Assembly (NCBI GenBank): GCA_037157565.1
Contig: JAZHRO010000036.1
Location: forward strand, 128,596,001 to 128,660,000
Length of the DNA stretch: 64,000 bases
Origin: Thalassia testudinum
Lineage: Eukaryota > Streptophyta > Magnoliopsida > Alismatales > Hydrocharitaceae
Direction of reading: 5' to 3'
Positions 33,985 through 45,712 of the stretch are shown in pieces. The first letter of the stretch is position 1; each line of letters begins with the position of its first letter. A program made the position numbers and the translations under genes. The notes under the pieces were generated by a model, which had not been told where the DNA came from, searched no databases, and was given only the letters and a program-made list of their open reading frames with translations.

Positions 33985-34340
33985 GAGTGAGCCTAAGAGA
34001 GAAAAAGGAGAAGAGAGCATGCATGGGTAGGGGTAGGTTTTTCTCTCGCAGGGAAAGGAGAAGAAGAAGCCAAGGAAGAAGAAGGCAGAGACCAGAGAAA
34101 GCTAAGGAAGGAGAAGGCAAGGCTGAAGAGCTAAAGAAGAAAGAGAAAGATAGAGACAGAGAAGGACTGAAGGTAGAAGAAATGAAGGAGCTGTCAGAGA
34201 AGGAGAGAAAGAAAAGAGAAAGAGAAGCAGTTGAAGGAATCAAAGGCAGAGGAAAAGAAGCAGAGAAAGACTAAGGTACGAGATCAGAAGAAGAGAAAGA
34301 AGAAGAAGAAAGAAAGGAAGCTTCAGAACAAAGAAGAAAA
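33985..34340 (+). repeat. Polypurine (GAAGAA-rich) stretch in the Athila LTR
   Basis: About 350 bases are almost only A and G on the plus strand. It is repeated in the 3' LTR (about 47800-48160) and appears as CTTCTT-rich DNA in the inverted solo LTR (about 36830-37100). A 95-codon Lys/Arg/Glu-rich ORF across it in this copy is not conserved in the 3' LTR, so I treat it as low complexity. Confidence 0.75.
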
Positions 34341-34653
34341 GGGAGGAAATAAAACACTGTAGCACCCATAGTTTAAGATGTCTAATTCACAAATCAGACA
34401 TCCAATTTTTGTGCTTCTTTATATACATTGATATTCTGTGTTTACATTTATCTTTGTGCATCATAACTCTGGTTTTCATTGCATATTATATTCAATTTCT
34501 CAAAGTTGTGCTCTTGATTTCTAAACCCTAATTTGCTCCCTGTGTTCGACCTCGGACTTAAAACTTCAAGTAATAAAATCTATTTGTTTTCAAAGCGATT
34601 TCAACTATATTACAACGCTTTATTTTAAAACCTGATTTCGCTTCGACAAAACA

Positions 34654-34680
34654 TTTTAGAACCATTGCTGGGGAGCAACG
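34654..34680 (+). other. Primer-binding site of the Athila element (tRNA-Asp-like, decayed)
   Basis: Right after the LTR end, ttt is followed by tagaaccattgctgggga. This matches TGGCGCCGTTGCCGGGGA, the tRNA-Asp complement used by Athila/Tat elements, at 13 of 18 positions. Most differences are transitions at CpG or GC steps. Confidence 0.65.
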
Positions 34681-35760
34681 GGTGATTTAGAAATCTTGCA
34701 CAATTTCTGATTTGGTACTAACTTGATATATCTCTTATGTTGTGGTTGTTTCAGGGGAGAAGATTCAAAGGAAGACGATTGCACAGCAAACACACCCGGG
34801 GCAGGTAATCTCTGATTAGTCCTTTTTCTTAAGCCCCTCATTCTGAAAAGTAAAAAAATAAGATAATATCAATTAGGGCTACCCGCTTTCCATCTTTAGC
34901 TAAATCACCAAAGTTGCCTGATTGGATTTCAACAACATTGATTTGTGCACCCATTTAAGGTAACTAGGGCTACCACCTTCTTGATTGAGCCCTAGATACC
35001 ATATTTTTGGCAACTAAATTGGACCAAAATTAGAGCCAAATTAAGGATTCCAATTTAGGGTTTTAGAGGCACATCATTCTAAGCAAGAATCAACTATCCA
35101 AAAAGAGGTGTGCCTAAGCCTTGGTTAAAAAGACTTATTCAACAGAAACCCTAAAAATTCAGGCTCTTAATTTCACTTGAATCCTAAAAAAGGGACCTAA
35201 AACTTCTCAAAGGACAAATAGGTGAAGTTGACCCCCTTGTTGGGTCAACCAACATTGAAATTAGGTCACTTTTGCACTCAACACATCTAAAGTTCAAGTG
35301 AAATCTTATGTACCTTTGATCTTAAATAAAAGTGGTAGACTTAAGAGGTCAAAGTCCCCATTCTGGTCAACCTAGAACCTCAGTGACAAGAGAGGTCGGG
35401 TGGGGGAAACCCTGTAACTCGTGGGGACACTCTACCATGTAAGGGTCTTTGTAGGACTCTTCCTTTCTGGCTACATAGGTATTTCTCAAGTGGACGACTT
35501 TCTGACTAAGTGGTATCATCCGTCCCGAACCTCTATAGTCATCAAAATTTTTGGGTGTCTTGATTGGGTCCAGCACATTCTACTCTTGTCCAAACCATCG
35601 GTGCATGTTCGATAGGAGGTCCTTAAGACCATCCTTAAGACCTCCTTTAGCGATTCACTCCCGCCGAGGCCAAGCCTCGACGTCCGTGTTTGTACAGCAA
35701 CCCCACTACATAGACATCTCCTCTGATTCATCATAACCAAATTCTCCTTCTTCCATCATC
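34681..35760 (+). other. Untranslated leader of the Athila element
   Basis: This is a long non-coding stretch between the primer site and the gag start, as is usual in Athila elements. I see no ORF of interest. Around 35380-35740 the minus strand has overlapping short ORFs that I consider chance. Confidence 0.5.
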
Positions 35761-36556
35761 ATGGCACAACCAGTAGAAGAAGAGAATAACCTTGAAAACC
35801 AACTCCAGCGCCTGAACAATTTATTTCAAGCCTTTGTAAACCCGCCGCAGTGTCCTATGATGCGAGATCACTACAATCTCGTTGCAATGGCAATCGAACC
35901 TCGAGTCCAAATCCCATCTGGAGGTCCTGATTCTGAACTCAAGCCCAACATGATTCATGCTATTCCAAGTTTCATGGGCTTAATTCTGACGATCCCTTCC
36001 AACACATCAAACAACTCAAACATTTGGCCCAGACATCAAACAACTCAAACATTTAGCCCAGACCTTTGGGTTAGATGTCCAAAATTGAGATATTCTTCTT
36101 ATGAAGATGTTTTCCTTCTCTCTCATGGACAAGGCAGCTCACTAGTATCAAACTCAAACACATCCAATCAACACATGGGTTGAACTACAATCCGAATTCT
36201 TGAAAATTATTCTTCCCAGTTGGTCAAACGAATGCCTTACAACACCAGATCACACACTTCACCCAGTAATCTGGAGAACCTCTTCATGAAGCATGGGACC
36301 ATTTCCTAGACCTCATGCAAAAGTGCCCCCATCATGGAGTTCCTAAATAGGAACAAGTCCAGTCTTTTTACCAGGGACTCCGTGAAGATATCTGCTTTTT
36401 TGTCAATGCAACCTGCGGAGGAAATATCATAGGTCAACACGAAGGCGCTGTGTGGGAGATTCTCTAGAATATGTGCGAGAACTCCATCAATAATAACTCC
36501 ATGGGCTTATTCGACCGGACGAATGCCCACGCATCGACGAATCCAAGGGGAGCAAC
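35761..36556 (+). pseudogene. Athila gag, N-terminal part, broken
   Basis: It starts ATGGCACAACCAGTAGAAG. The open part runs to 36183 and contains MIHAIPSFMGL, the family's conserved pre-capsid block. Beyond that, frameshifted capsid-like sequence continues to the word encoding LFDRTNAHAS near 36510-36540, where the inverted solo LTR cuts in. Confidence 0.75.
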
Positions 36557-36795
36557 TATTCAAACGCTCTCGATCGGGTTTTAAAGAATGTCACGTTGTA
36601 ATATAGCCGACAAAGCATTCAAAGAAATAGAGAATTTTATTACTCGAAAATCGGAGTATCCGAGGTCGAACACAGGGAGCAATTGGAATTTACTACTAAT
36701 CTCAAATGTAATTGAACACTCTAATTTACTCAAAACTTGAATTCAAATATGAATGTATGCGATTAAAAAGTAATTATGACAAAAGGGTGAAATTG

Positions 36796-36821
36796 GACGT
36801 CTAATCTTGTGATCAGACGTC
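36796..36821 (-). repeat. GACGTC pair at 20-bp spacing in the inverted solo LTR
   Basis: GACGTC lies at 36796 and 36816, followed by TTAAAAG, the same flank that follows the 5366 core in the Tekay1 LTR. Confidence 0.8.
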
Positions 36822-38325
36822 TTAAAAGTGTTTTCCCTTTTTCTTTTGCTTTCTTCTTCTTTCTCTCTTCTGCAAAGACTTCTTTTTCTTCCTTGCCTTT
36901 GCTTCTTCTCTCTTCTGTCTTCTTCTTCTTTCTCTTCTCTTTCTGCGAAGGCTTCTTTTCTTCCTTGGTCTCTTCTCTTCTTCCTGCCTTGGCTTCTTTT
37001 CTCTCAGTCCTTTCTTCCTTCCTTCTCTTCTCTTCTGTCTTCTTCTTCTTTTTGTCTGCAGCCCTTTTCTTCCTTGGCTATGTTTCTTCTCTTCTTCGCT
37101 CAACCTGCCTGCACAGAGAGCAAGACCTACCCCTTTCCCTCTACCCGCACGTCTCTCTCTCTCTGAAATTCACTCAAAGGATGCTCTCCCAGAGCCACGG
37201 GTAATCGGGTCGGATTTCGCACCCGGGACCAGGCGCACCGGCAGGTGGGTGATGCGCGAGGAGTGCTTAGGTTGGGTCGGGTCGAAGCCCACCAGATCCG
37301 TGAGATGAAGCCGCGGATGAGGCGAGCATGGGATAAGGTGAGGGACCTCACCCCTGTGCGTTCGGAGGCGAATAGACAGTAACACAAAAATAATTTATAC
37401 CGCACCTGCGCTTCGCGTTTAGCCGATGTGGGACTAAAGTCCCGCCTTCTTTCTCTCGTGCCTGCAGACGATTCTTCTTCGATTGCCAAGGCTGCGGACG
37501 TCGCTGCGCTCCTTGCTGAGCCAGATCACTTCGCACTGCTCGCCCGAGTCCGCTGCACCTAAAGCCTGGAGCTGCTGATGCCTAGAGCTGCTTTGAAGCT
37601 TCTTCAACCGTCGTCAATGGCAGCAGGGGCTTCGATACTGTCACACACAAAACAAGCCTCTCGGCTCAATCAAACCAGCTGGACACCTTCGCCGTGGCAC
37701 GGTAAAGGTGGTGAGCCATGCGGCCGGCTGTGGGATGGCCTAGGCGTGCGTGCCTAGGTCAACCTGTGGCCGGGAGTGTGGGTGTGTTCGGGGGACTGTG
37801 GTGGAGGCGTAGAGGGATGATGGATGGGCAGAGAGTGTTCCTTGTGTTGAAGCGGAGCTTATGAGACGGTTGGCGAGCCATGTGGAGGGGCGGAATGGTG
37901 GGAGCGGCTCGTCGGAGGTCGGTCGGAGGCGAGGAAGATGGAGGTGGTCAGTGATGGTCGAGGGGCAATTAAATGAAATAAAAGGGGGAAAAGAGAAAGG
38001 GGAAGATGGAGAATGTATTAAGCCTAACTACAGGGATGAAGGTGGACGGAGAGGCGGACAGCTGTACCTGCTGCCGCCGGAGAAGAAGCTACCCAGTGGA
38101 GGAAGACGGCGGTGACGACGGGGCTGAGGCGGCGTGCACGGGTGTTGCGCGACGCGGAGGAGAATCAGGAAGATGCCTCTGCCACTGCTTTTGTGGCAGA
38201 GCGAAGAGGGAGGGGAGGGGGGCTCTCCAGAGCTCGCTGAACCCTTGGCCAGAGAAGAAAGAGAAGAAGTTGAGGTGGAAGTCCGGCCAAGTCAAGCTAA
38301 AGATGAGCGGCCAGGTTTGGGGGTT

Positions 38326-38333
38326 CTTTTATA
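38326..38333 (-). promoter_or_regulatory. TATA box of the inverted solo LTR
   Basis: On the minus strand this reads TATAAAAG. It sits at the position of TATATAAG in the Athila LTRs, downstream (in LTR orientation) of the conserved hairpins at 38417-38446 and about 38485-38537. Confidence 0.65.
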
Positions 38334-39267
38334 GGCACTGGGCCGTGCTTTCAGAGCGTGGAGGGCACGCCTTTGTCTCCGATGGCTCACCGGAGAAGGA
38401 AAGAGGTTAGATACCCAAATCCCTCGTGCGTTCGCACGAGAGATTGGGTTCACACCAAGGATCAAGATTGGCCTTAGATGGAAGGGAATTCCTCAGAGAA
38501 TCTCCCTTCCATTTCTGGGAGGGGATCTCTGAGGAATCAGAGAGTATTCCCTCTCTAATCCTCGCCGGAGAGGGATTCTGCCCCAATAATGGCGGCAGGA
38601 CCTGATTGCAAAGGTGGCGAGGAAGTTAGGGGGCTCTCTGTGATGCTTTTCAAAAGATAGGGACCAAATTGTGATTTGGGTGTACTAAATTGCAAAGTAG
38701 GTCAAGATGACCTCCCCTTAGGTCCAAATTTTGGTACAAACCTAATTTGGACCTAAGGAATCCAATGGTGAAGTTGGATTTTAGGTTTGACCATGTTTGA
38801 CTGGACATTTTGTGTAAAAACCTAAATTAGGTTAATTGATGAACTAGGACCTAATCTAGGTCAACTGGGTTCCAAAGGCCAAATTAAGTGTTCTAAACCC
38901 TAGGGGATATTTTTCCATGATTTTTAGAGGGTTTACTTGATTTTTATCCTGACCGCACCTTGTTGATTTAAGCAGGTCTGTTTTAGGGTTACCAAATGTC
39001 ATTTAATTCCTAAATTGCACATGAACCCATTTCTGATTGACTCAACCCACTTTTTATCTTATTTAGACCATTTGACCTATGTTTTGCCTCTGATAAATCC
39101 TGTTTATGCACTACAATGGTAAAATTACAGTTTTAACCTTTAATTCATGTTTTCTTCTTAGAGCACTTATTCATTCATTTAGGCCTTCTTCTAAGTTATG
39201 TAGGAGCTTTTATCTTCTTTATTGGGTCAAAATGAGCTAGTTATGGCCCATGATGAGTCTCTCATCA

Positions 39268-40450
39268 AGCACACAAGATGCAGGGCCTGTCTGCATTCGT
39301 TGACTTGGAACTGATGGCCAGTCGGTTGGACAAGGTCTCTATCATAGAGAAGGTGGATGAGGTGACTCAACATCTGCAGCGAGCCACCTCTGCGCAAACT
39401 CGTTTGCACAGCTGCCTCTTGGGAGGAAAGCTGTGCATAACATCTATCACTGATCTTCTCAGGGGATGGACCCATATCCACCCCCGTCTGACTCTAGGAT
39501 AGGAGGAAACTTCAATTCGACCTACTCTAGTTGGGGGAACTCTAAACCCTTGTACTCTGACTTTCCTGAGGTTCCTCAGACCTGCGAGGACCTCAACGCC
39601 ATCCAGAATGACCCATTTTCTAATACCTATAACCTTGGATGGCAGAATCATCCCAACTTCCTGTGGGTGGGAAATATTCAGAATCAAAGACCACCATATC
39701 AACCCCATCTACAAGCTCCTCGTCCATATCAGCCGCCTCAGCCTCGGCCCAACCCCACCTATCAATCTGGGCCAACTCAAACAGATCAAATGACTCTTAT
39801 CCTTCAAACTCTGGCTGACATTTAGAAGACGAATGCGGCTATGCAAAAATAGCATAAGGACGAGATCACAGAGGTACGAAATCAACTCGCCCAGATGGCG
39901 AATTCCCGCCAACCTGGCACACTCCCTTCGCAACCTCTACTGAATCCAAATAACGAGCCAAACCAGAGGCACGTTATGAACCCAAATCGGGCCAAGCCCA
40001 CATGATTTATCAGGCCCCTTCTATTCCATCACCCGACGGGATGGAAACTTCGACATCGTATGTGGGATTTCAGCAGCAGCCTCCTATTTTACCAACTCCG
40101 AGTCAAAACCAGGTAGGACTAAATTCTGTAACAACCCGTAGTGGCAAAGCAACACAAGACCCACCTTATCCAAGCCACTTTTAGCCTGGTAGTAACCCAA
40201 GTCCTAGGATAGTTATCCAGGATACCCCTATCCCAGATCAAGAACCTGGACCTATTCTAGAGGAACCATCCAAGGTTCCATTTCCCGAGGCCTTGACCAA
40301 GGGAAAGAGGACAAACAAACCCGTGGCTCCTGAGGAGGATCTGGTCAAGCTCTTTGAACAGGTCCATATAAACATCCCCTTGATGGATGCAATCCGCTAC
40401 GTACTGGCTTATGCATGATTTCTGAAAGACGTGTGTACACCCAAGCATAA
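39268..40450 (+). pseudogene. Athila gag, C-terminal part, broken
   Basis: It resumes after the solo LTR with the frame containing LELMASRLDKVSIIEK and then a Pro/Gln/Tyr-rich stretch (39640-39830) typical of the Athila gag C-terminal region. Stops follow from 39820. I saw no CCHC knuckle. Confidence 0.65.
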
Positions 40451-40925
40451 TCCATGAGCCAAAAGTGGGAGTCCGATCGTACTGTCAAAGCAAGCCAGCT
40501 CTATAATTTTGAGTAAACTCCCACCTAAGGCAAAAGACCCAGGTACTCCCCTGATTTCCTGTACCATTGGTGATACCCAATTTGACAGAGCTTTATTAGA
40601 TCTAAGAGCCTCCATAAACCTAATACCTACATCCCTCCTTGACCACCTTGAGGAATTTGAGCTTAAATCGACAGAGGTGACATTGTAGTTGGCTGACCGA
40701 TCTATTAAGTCACCGAAAGGAGTTCTTGAGGATGTCATCGTTAGGGGGTACGGGATTTCTATTTCCTGATGGATTTTGTAGTCTTGGATATGGATGCTCT
40801 AAAAAACCCAAGGGATACACCAATTATACTCGGGAGACCCTTTCTAGCCACTGCTAGGGCCAATATAAATTGTGAGGAGGGCTAAATTGAACTGAAATTC
40901 GGGAACCAAACATTAAAGATTGACA
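40451..40925 (+). pseudogene. Athila protease, inactivated
   Basis: The active-site region near 40590-40620 reads ALLDLRASINL, where the family has DLGAS, so the glycine of the catalytic triplet is replaced. LADRSIKSPKGVLEDVIV follows after a stop, and an ILGRPF-type word lies around 40830. Several frame changes occur. Confidence 0.75.
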
Positions 40926-42110
40926 TGTTTAAGGCCCAACAAGGGATCAACTGCGGTGTTATAGAACAAATAGGTGATATCAAGGCTGTGGTTGATGAAC
41001 CGTATATTGAGGATAACCTGATTACTTCCGATCAACCACAAGAGGATCAAAACCCACAATCAGAGGAGTCCGAATCTGACTTAGATACACCCATAACTCC
41101 TTCCCTTGCTCCTGACACACACCTTAAACTGTCCGCTGCTGCTGATAACCCCATTCTGGAACGCAAGCCTCATCCCGACCATCTAAAGTACATCTTTTTG
41201 GGTTCCAATCAGACGTTTCCTGTGATTATCAACTCCAGACTCACACCTGACCAGGAATCCTATCTGATTACTGTTCTCCAGCAACATCGTAGAGCCATTG
41301 GATGGACTCTCGATGATTTGACTGGTATCAGCCCCTCTTACTGCACACACCGTATCTACACTGAAGAGGGCACACGACCTTCCCGTGAAATGCAGAGACT
41401 TCTAAATCCTAATCTGTAGGAGGTTGTGAAAATGGAGATCGTTATGTGGTTAGATGCAGGGATCATCTACCCGATCTCTGACAATCGGTGGGTGAGTCCA
41501 ATCCAGGTTGTGCCTAAGAAGGTAGGACTCATCGTGATCACGACTGAAATTGGAGAAATCATACCGACCCATGTGACGAACTCATGTAGAGTCTGCATTG
41601 ATTACATAAGACTCAATTCCTCCACGAAGAAGGATCATTTCCTACTGCCATTTATTGATCAGATCCTCAAGAAACTAGCGAGAAATAGGTTCTTCTGCTT
41701 TTTGGATAGGTACTTCAGTTATAACCAGGTGGCAATCCATCTTGAGGATCAAGAAAAGACCACTTTCACCTGCCCCTTTAGGACGTACATGTTACAAAGG
41801 ATGCCATTCGGTCTCTACAATGCACCCGCTACTTTTCAGCGGTGCATGCTTGCCATATTCTCAGATATGGTATGTGATTATCTGAAAGTCTTCATGGATA
41901 ACTTTTCAGTATTCGGAGAATCATTTGACAATTGCCTCCTGCACTTGGTCCAAATCCTCAGGCGATGCATTGACGTGAATCTGGTTCTTTCCTGGGAAAA
42001 GAGCCATTTGATGGTGCCTGAAGGAATTGTCCTGGGACATCTCATATCAGAAAAAGGCATCAAGGTCGATTGAGCCAAGGTGAACTTGATTTCCAAACTC
42101 CCTATGCCTA
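40925..42110 (+). pseudogene. Athila reverse transcriptase, inactivated
   Basis: An open linker (40925-41419) leads into RT frames 41426-42073. Recognisable blocks are CIDYIRLNSSTKKDHFLLPF, MPFGLYNAPATFQRCM and FMDNFSVFG at 41891-41917. The second catalytic Asp of the DD pair is Asn. A stop at 41419 separates the linker and the fingers, and another lies at 42071. Confidence 0.85.
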
Positions 42111-42802
42111 GCTCAATCAAGGACATCCGATCTTTCCTAGGGCACATCAGTTTTTACCATCGATTCATTCCTGATTTCTCAAAGATCGCGCACCCCCTGA
42201 CCACTCTGCTTTCTAAGGATGTACCTTTCAAAATCTCCAAGGAATGCACTCAAGCATTTGAAATCCTTCATGATCAAGTTACCCAAGCTCCGATCCTGTA
42301 GTCCCCTGATTGGTCTCAACCCTTTAAGATCATGTGTGATGCATCTGATTTCACTGTAGGTGTGGTACTTGGGTAGAAAATTGATAGGAAACCCGTGGTC
42401 ATCTACTACGCTAGCAAGACACTTGACGAGGCTAAACGTAACTACACAGTTATTGAGAAAGAGTTGCTAGCCGTAGCATTTGTCCTGGAAAAATTCAAAT
42501 CTTATCTCTTGGGTTCCCGCGTTATCATTTACTCGGATCACATAGCTGTGAGACATCTCCTTGCAAAGGATGCGAAACCTCTATTAATTCACTGGATCTT
42601 GCTATTGCAAGAGTTTGACCTCAAGATTCGCAACAAAGCGGGAAAACAGAACGTGGTAGCTAATCACTTGTCCCACCTTCCTTCTATGATTATCGACCCT
42701 TTTGGACCTATCACGAAATATTTTCCTGATGAGCACCTCTTGACTATCAATACAGGGCTTCCATGGTTTGCTGATATTGTAAACTACTTAGCATCACATT
42801 AG
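42111..42802 (+). pseudogene. Athila RNase H, broken
   Basis: Blocks in order are IRSFLGHISFYHRFI (RT connection), a stop at 42301, CDASDFTVGVVLG, YYASKTLDEAKRNYTVIEKE, IIYSDHIAVRHLLAKDAKPL and NVVANHLSHLPS. The acidic residues are present, but stops split the domain. Confidence 0.8.
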
Positions 42803-44025
42803 ATCCCATCCAATTGGCTGAAGGCAAAGAAGGACAAATTACTTTCCGATGGCAAGTATTACTTCTGGGAAGACCTGTATCTTTTCCGCATTGGTGCTAA
42901 TTAGATCATTCGACGATGTGTCGCGGAAGCGAAAATTCAAGACATATTGTCTTTCTGCCATGACCAGGCATGCGATGGACATTTTTCAGGTCATAAAATC
43001 ACAGCGAAAGTCCTCTAGTGCGGCTTCTATTGGCTCACGATTTTCAAAGATGCATACAATCACTGTAGGGCATGCACTCATTGCCAGACCTTAGGCAACA
43101 TGAGCCATCGTGATATGATGCCCTTACAGCCGATTCTTGTATGCGAAATCTTTGATGTGTAGGGGATTGATTTTATGGGACCCTTCCCTATTTCGAACGG
43201 CTTCGAATATATTCTACTCGCTATTGACTATGCGTCCAAATGGATCGAAGCCATTCCGACTCGAACCAATGATCATAAAGTGGTTATCAAATTCATTCAT
43301 TAGAGCATCTTTTCACTATTCGGGATTCCACGTGCTATAATCTCTGATGGAGGGACCCATTTCACTAATGCTCAGTTCAGGTCACTGATGACCAAATACT
43401 GGATGTCTCACCGAATCTCTACTCCTTACCACCCCTAAACTAATGGTCTAGCTGAGCTATCAAATCGAGAGATCAAGAAAATCCTCTAGGTTACTGTTCG
43501 ACCTGACAGGAAGGACTGATCATCCCGACTTCCGGAAGCTTTGTGGGCTTATAGGACCGCCCAAAAAACTCAATTAGGTATGTCTCCCTTCAGATTAGTG
43601 TACGGGAAGGCATGTCACCTCCCCGTAGAATTGGAGTGCAAAGCCTATTGGGTAGTACGGAACTGCAACCTAGATCTTTCTAAGGCAGGAATCCACAGAA
43701 AGCTTCAAATGAGCGAGATCGATGAATTACGCCACGATGTGTATGAGAAGTTGAGAATTTACAAAAAGCGGGTTAAGGCCTTTCACGACAAGCACATATC
43801 CAGAAAGATCTTCCATCCTGGTCAAAAGGTCTTACTCTTTGATGCCAAGCTTAAACTATTCCCAGGAAAACTACGATCAAAATGAATCGAACCTTACCTC
43901 ATCCAACGAATCTTTGGAAATGGAGCCATCGAAATCAGTCCACTCAGCCACGATTCAGAACCTTTCGTAGTGAACGGTTAGAGACTCAAACCGTTCATTG
44001 ACTTGACCGATAAAAATTTGGCTGA
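42803..44025 (+). pseudogene. Athila integrase, broken
   Basis: A zinc-finger-like region appears as CHDQACDGHFSGHKITAKV and CTHCQTLGNMS. The core has GIDFMGPFPISNG, ISDGGTHFTNAQF, and a NGLAELSNREIKKIL word holding the Glu. The C-terminal part is the open frame 43541-43885 (AYRTAQKTQLGMSPFRLVYG). At least six stops interrupt it. Confidence 0.8.
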
Positions 44026-44094
44026 GATATCCTTTACCCTCCATTCTCCCTGAGCTCATTGCGCCCAGCCGATGGCGTAAAACTCAGCGCTTAA

Positions 44095-44108
44095 TGGGAG
44101 GCAACCCA
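44095..44108 (+). other. Conserved post-pol GGGAGGCAACCCA motif
   Basis: TGGGAGGCAACCCA after an actcagcgctta word lies about 80 bases past pol. I recognise this motif from the same position in Athila-type elements. It has TGGG/CCCA ends that could pair. Its role is unknown to me. Confidence 0.5.
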
Positions 44109-45712
44109 TCATTTTTGAAAAAAGACCTGAAACCTTTCTTAACATTCCTATGCTGAATTCATTTTGCACTTTAGGGTTCATCCATTAAAACAGCCGACCC
44201 CACCTCAGGTACCTGTACCCAAGTTTTAAAATCGTTTGCAACAGTCACCTCGACTCGTTCGCCCACCCAAAACCTATTCTAATGAATGATCTAAGCTGAA
44301 CTCGAACCCACCTAATTTATAATGGGGACATTGCAAATCGTAGGCATGGGGGGTATGAAAGTGCAAAACACCATGAAAACTCATCTCACAAGAAAATGTT
44401 TCAATAAAAAAATCACATATCACAAAAACACCAAAAAAAATGAAAAAATCTTGAAAAAGAATAAAAAAATTTCGAGGGGAGAAGAAAATTTTAAGGCCAT
44501 ACAAGTCATGAGGAGAAAAAAAAAGTGAAAAATGTCAAAAAAAAAGAGCACAAAATGAAAAGAAAAAAAGAAGAGATAGTCATTAGTAAGAAATTAAGGG
44601 ATTAACTAAGTTCTAGACCATATCAAGAAAAAGAAAATGAAAGGAAAAAAGTGCTAATGAGACACAAAAGAGATTAGTAGGAACGCTGATCTTAGGCCTC
44701 TTGGGCTAGACTCCTAGGCTTAAAAATTCAAGTATTTGCTAGGATCTGGATAGTCCTCAAGAGGTTGGGGAAAATGCGAAGCTTAAGTATTAGGTCTAAG
44801 GCTTAGGGAGTATTCGATCTTGTTAACTGACCTCTGGTTTGTGGGACTCGATAACCTAAGCACCCCAATCCACACACAGTCTGGTTCAGTGCACATAATT
44901 ATCAAAATCATGCAAAAGTGTTTAAGTGTTCTAAAAAAGTCTCCTAGATTAGGAGTGGCCGATCAACACAAGTTGATTTGGACGAGTTCCCAGCGCGGAG
45001 AGGTGGGAAATTTCCCTCGAAGATGCACAATAACATATCGTTTCCCTGGTGCTTGTCTCCTAGGATATTTACATATCCTACTGGGGGCACATAAGCACCC
45101 TGTGCTGGTTCAGATGCCATAGGCAGCATTATCATGAAATGTCGATTGCCAGGGTCTGGATTTAGCTACAGAATGCCATGGGTGAGATTATCTCGAAATC
45201 TCGAAAGCCAAGGTTCTGGGGGTTGCCATGGGCGATGCTCTCACGAAGCATCGATTGCCAGAGACCCTTCAAGGATTGATGATGGGGACAAGGAATCCAA
45301 TACAGGCCGTGTTGAGAAGCCAATCCGAAGCTAGAAATAAAAGGAAAAGAGAGAGAAAACTCTCCAAACAAAGAAAATCCTCTGTCTCTCTCTTACAAAA
45401 AACACACTGTAAACTGAATCGAGGCTAAAATATGTTATAAGCACAGGTGCTTTAACCGCGAAGTCCAACGAACCTTAGGATAGTTCCTGTGGGCCTTAAA
45501 AACCTTCACGATGGATTGAGGCTAGAGCCAGTCAGGTCCGGATCTTGGTTGGTACTTGAGTACCTCTAGGCCTACTATTGGCATTCTAACCAAATCAAAA
45601 AGAAAAAAGGCACTCATCATAATTTGTGAACATCAAGGAACTCATGGTCTAAAACAGAAGTTAAAACCTTAAAATTTTACGAAGGGACTAGCAAAAGCTA
45701 CGCATGGGGGTA
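44109..45712 (+). other. Athila 3' non-coding region and polypurine tract
   Basis: Some Athila elements carry an env-like ORF here. I see none. 44380-44580 is A-rich. 45125-45252 holds three hairpin repeats. 45698-45712 (cgcatgggggta and flanks) is the polypurine tract just before the 3' LTR. Confidence 0.6.
45114..45262 (+). repeat. Three tandem units with hairpins
   Basis: Units of about 59 and 50 bp share atgccatggg and gattgcca(g)gg words. Each has a 5+9+5 hairpin frame: AGCAT/ATGTC at 45125-45143 (three pairs), GAGAT/ATCTC at 45184-45202 (perfect) and GATGC/GCATC at 45234-45252 (perfect). The loops align as t(a/c)tc..gaa. Confidence 0.7.

Larger units (their letters stand above)
31940..34653 (+). 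repeat. 5' LTR of the Athila element
   Basis: A 2.71-kb LTR starting TGATGGGAAC and ending ..TTCGACAAAACA. It holds, in order, three promoter-proximal hairpins (32673-32857), a TATA box (32878-32885), a pyrimidine-rich leader, a GAAGAA-rich polypurine stretch (about 33985-34340) and a GACGTC-type pair (34377 GATGTC, 34397 GACATC). It is about 90% similar by eye to the 3' LTR. Confidence 0.9.
36557..39267 (-). mobile_element. Inverted solo LTR of an Athila-type family, inside Athila gag
   Basis: A 2.71-kb LTR in reverse orientation, related to 31940-34653 end to end. On the minus strand it begins TGATGAGAGACTCATCATGG and carries a TATAAAAG box (38326-38333), two of the U3 hairpins, the purine/pyrimidine tract and a GACGTC pair (36796, 36816). 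Flanks agree only roughly (AGCAA before, AGCAC after), so the left border may be off by a few bases. Gag reading resumes at 39268. Divergence from the host LTRs is large, so it is a different subfamily. Confidence 0.85.

Noticed and set aside
33987..34274. 95-codon Lys/Arg/Glu-rich ORF
   Set aside because: It is produced by the GAAGAA polypurine tract and is not open in the partner LTR.
44109..45712. Env-like gene of the Athila element
   Set aside because: No long ORF, signal peptide or membrane segment is visible; only non-coding DNA and hairpin repeats.
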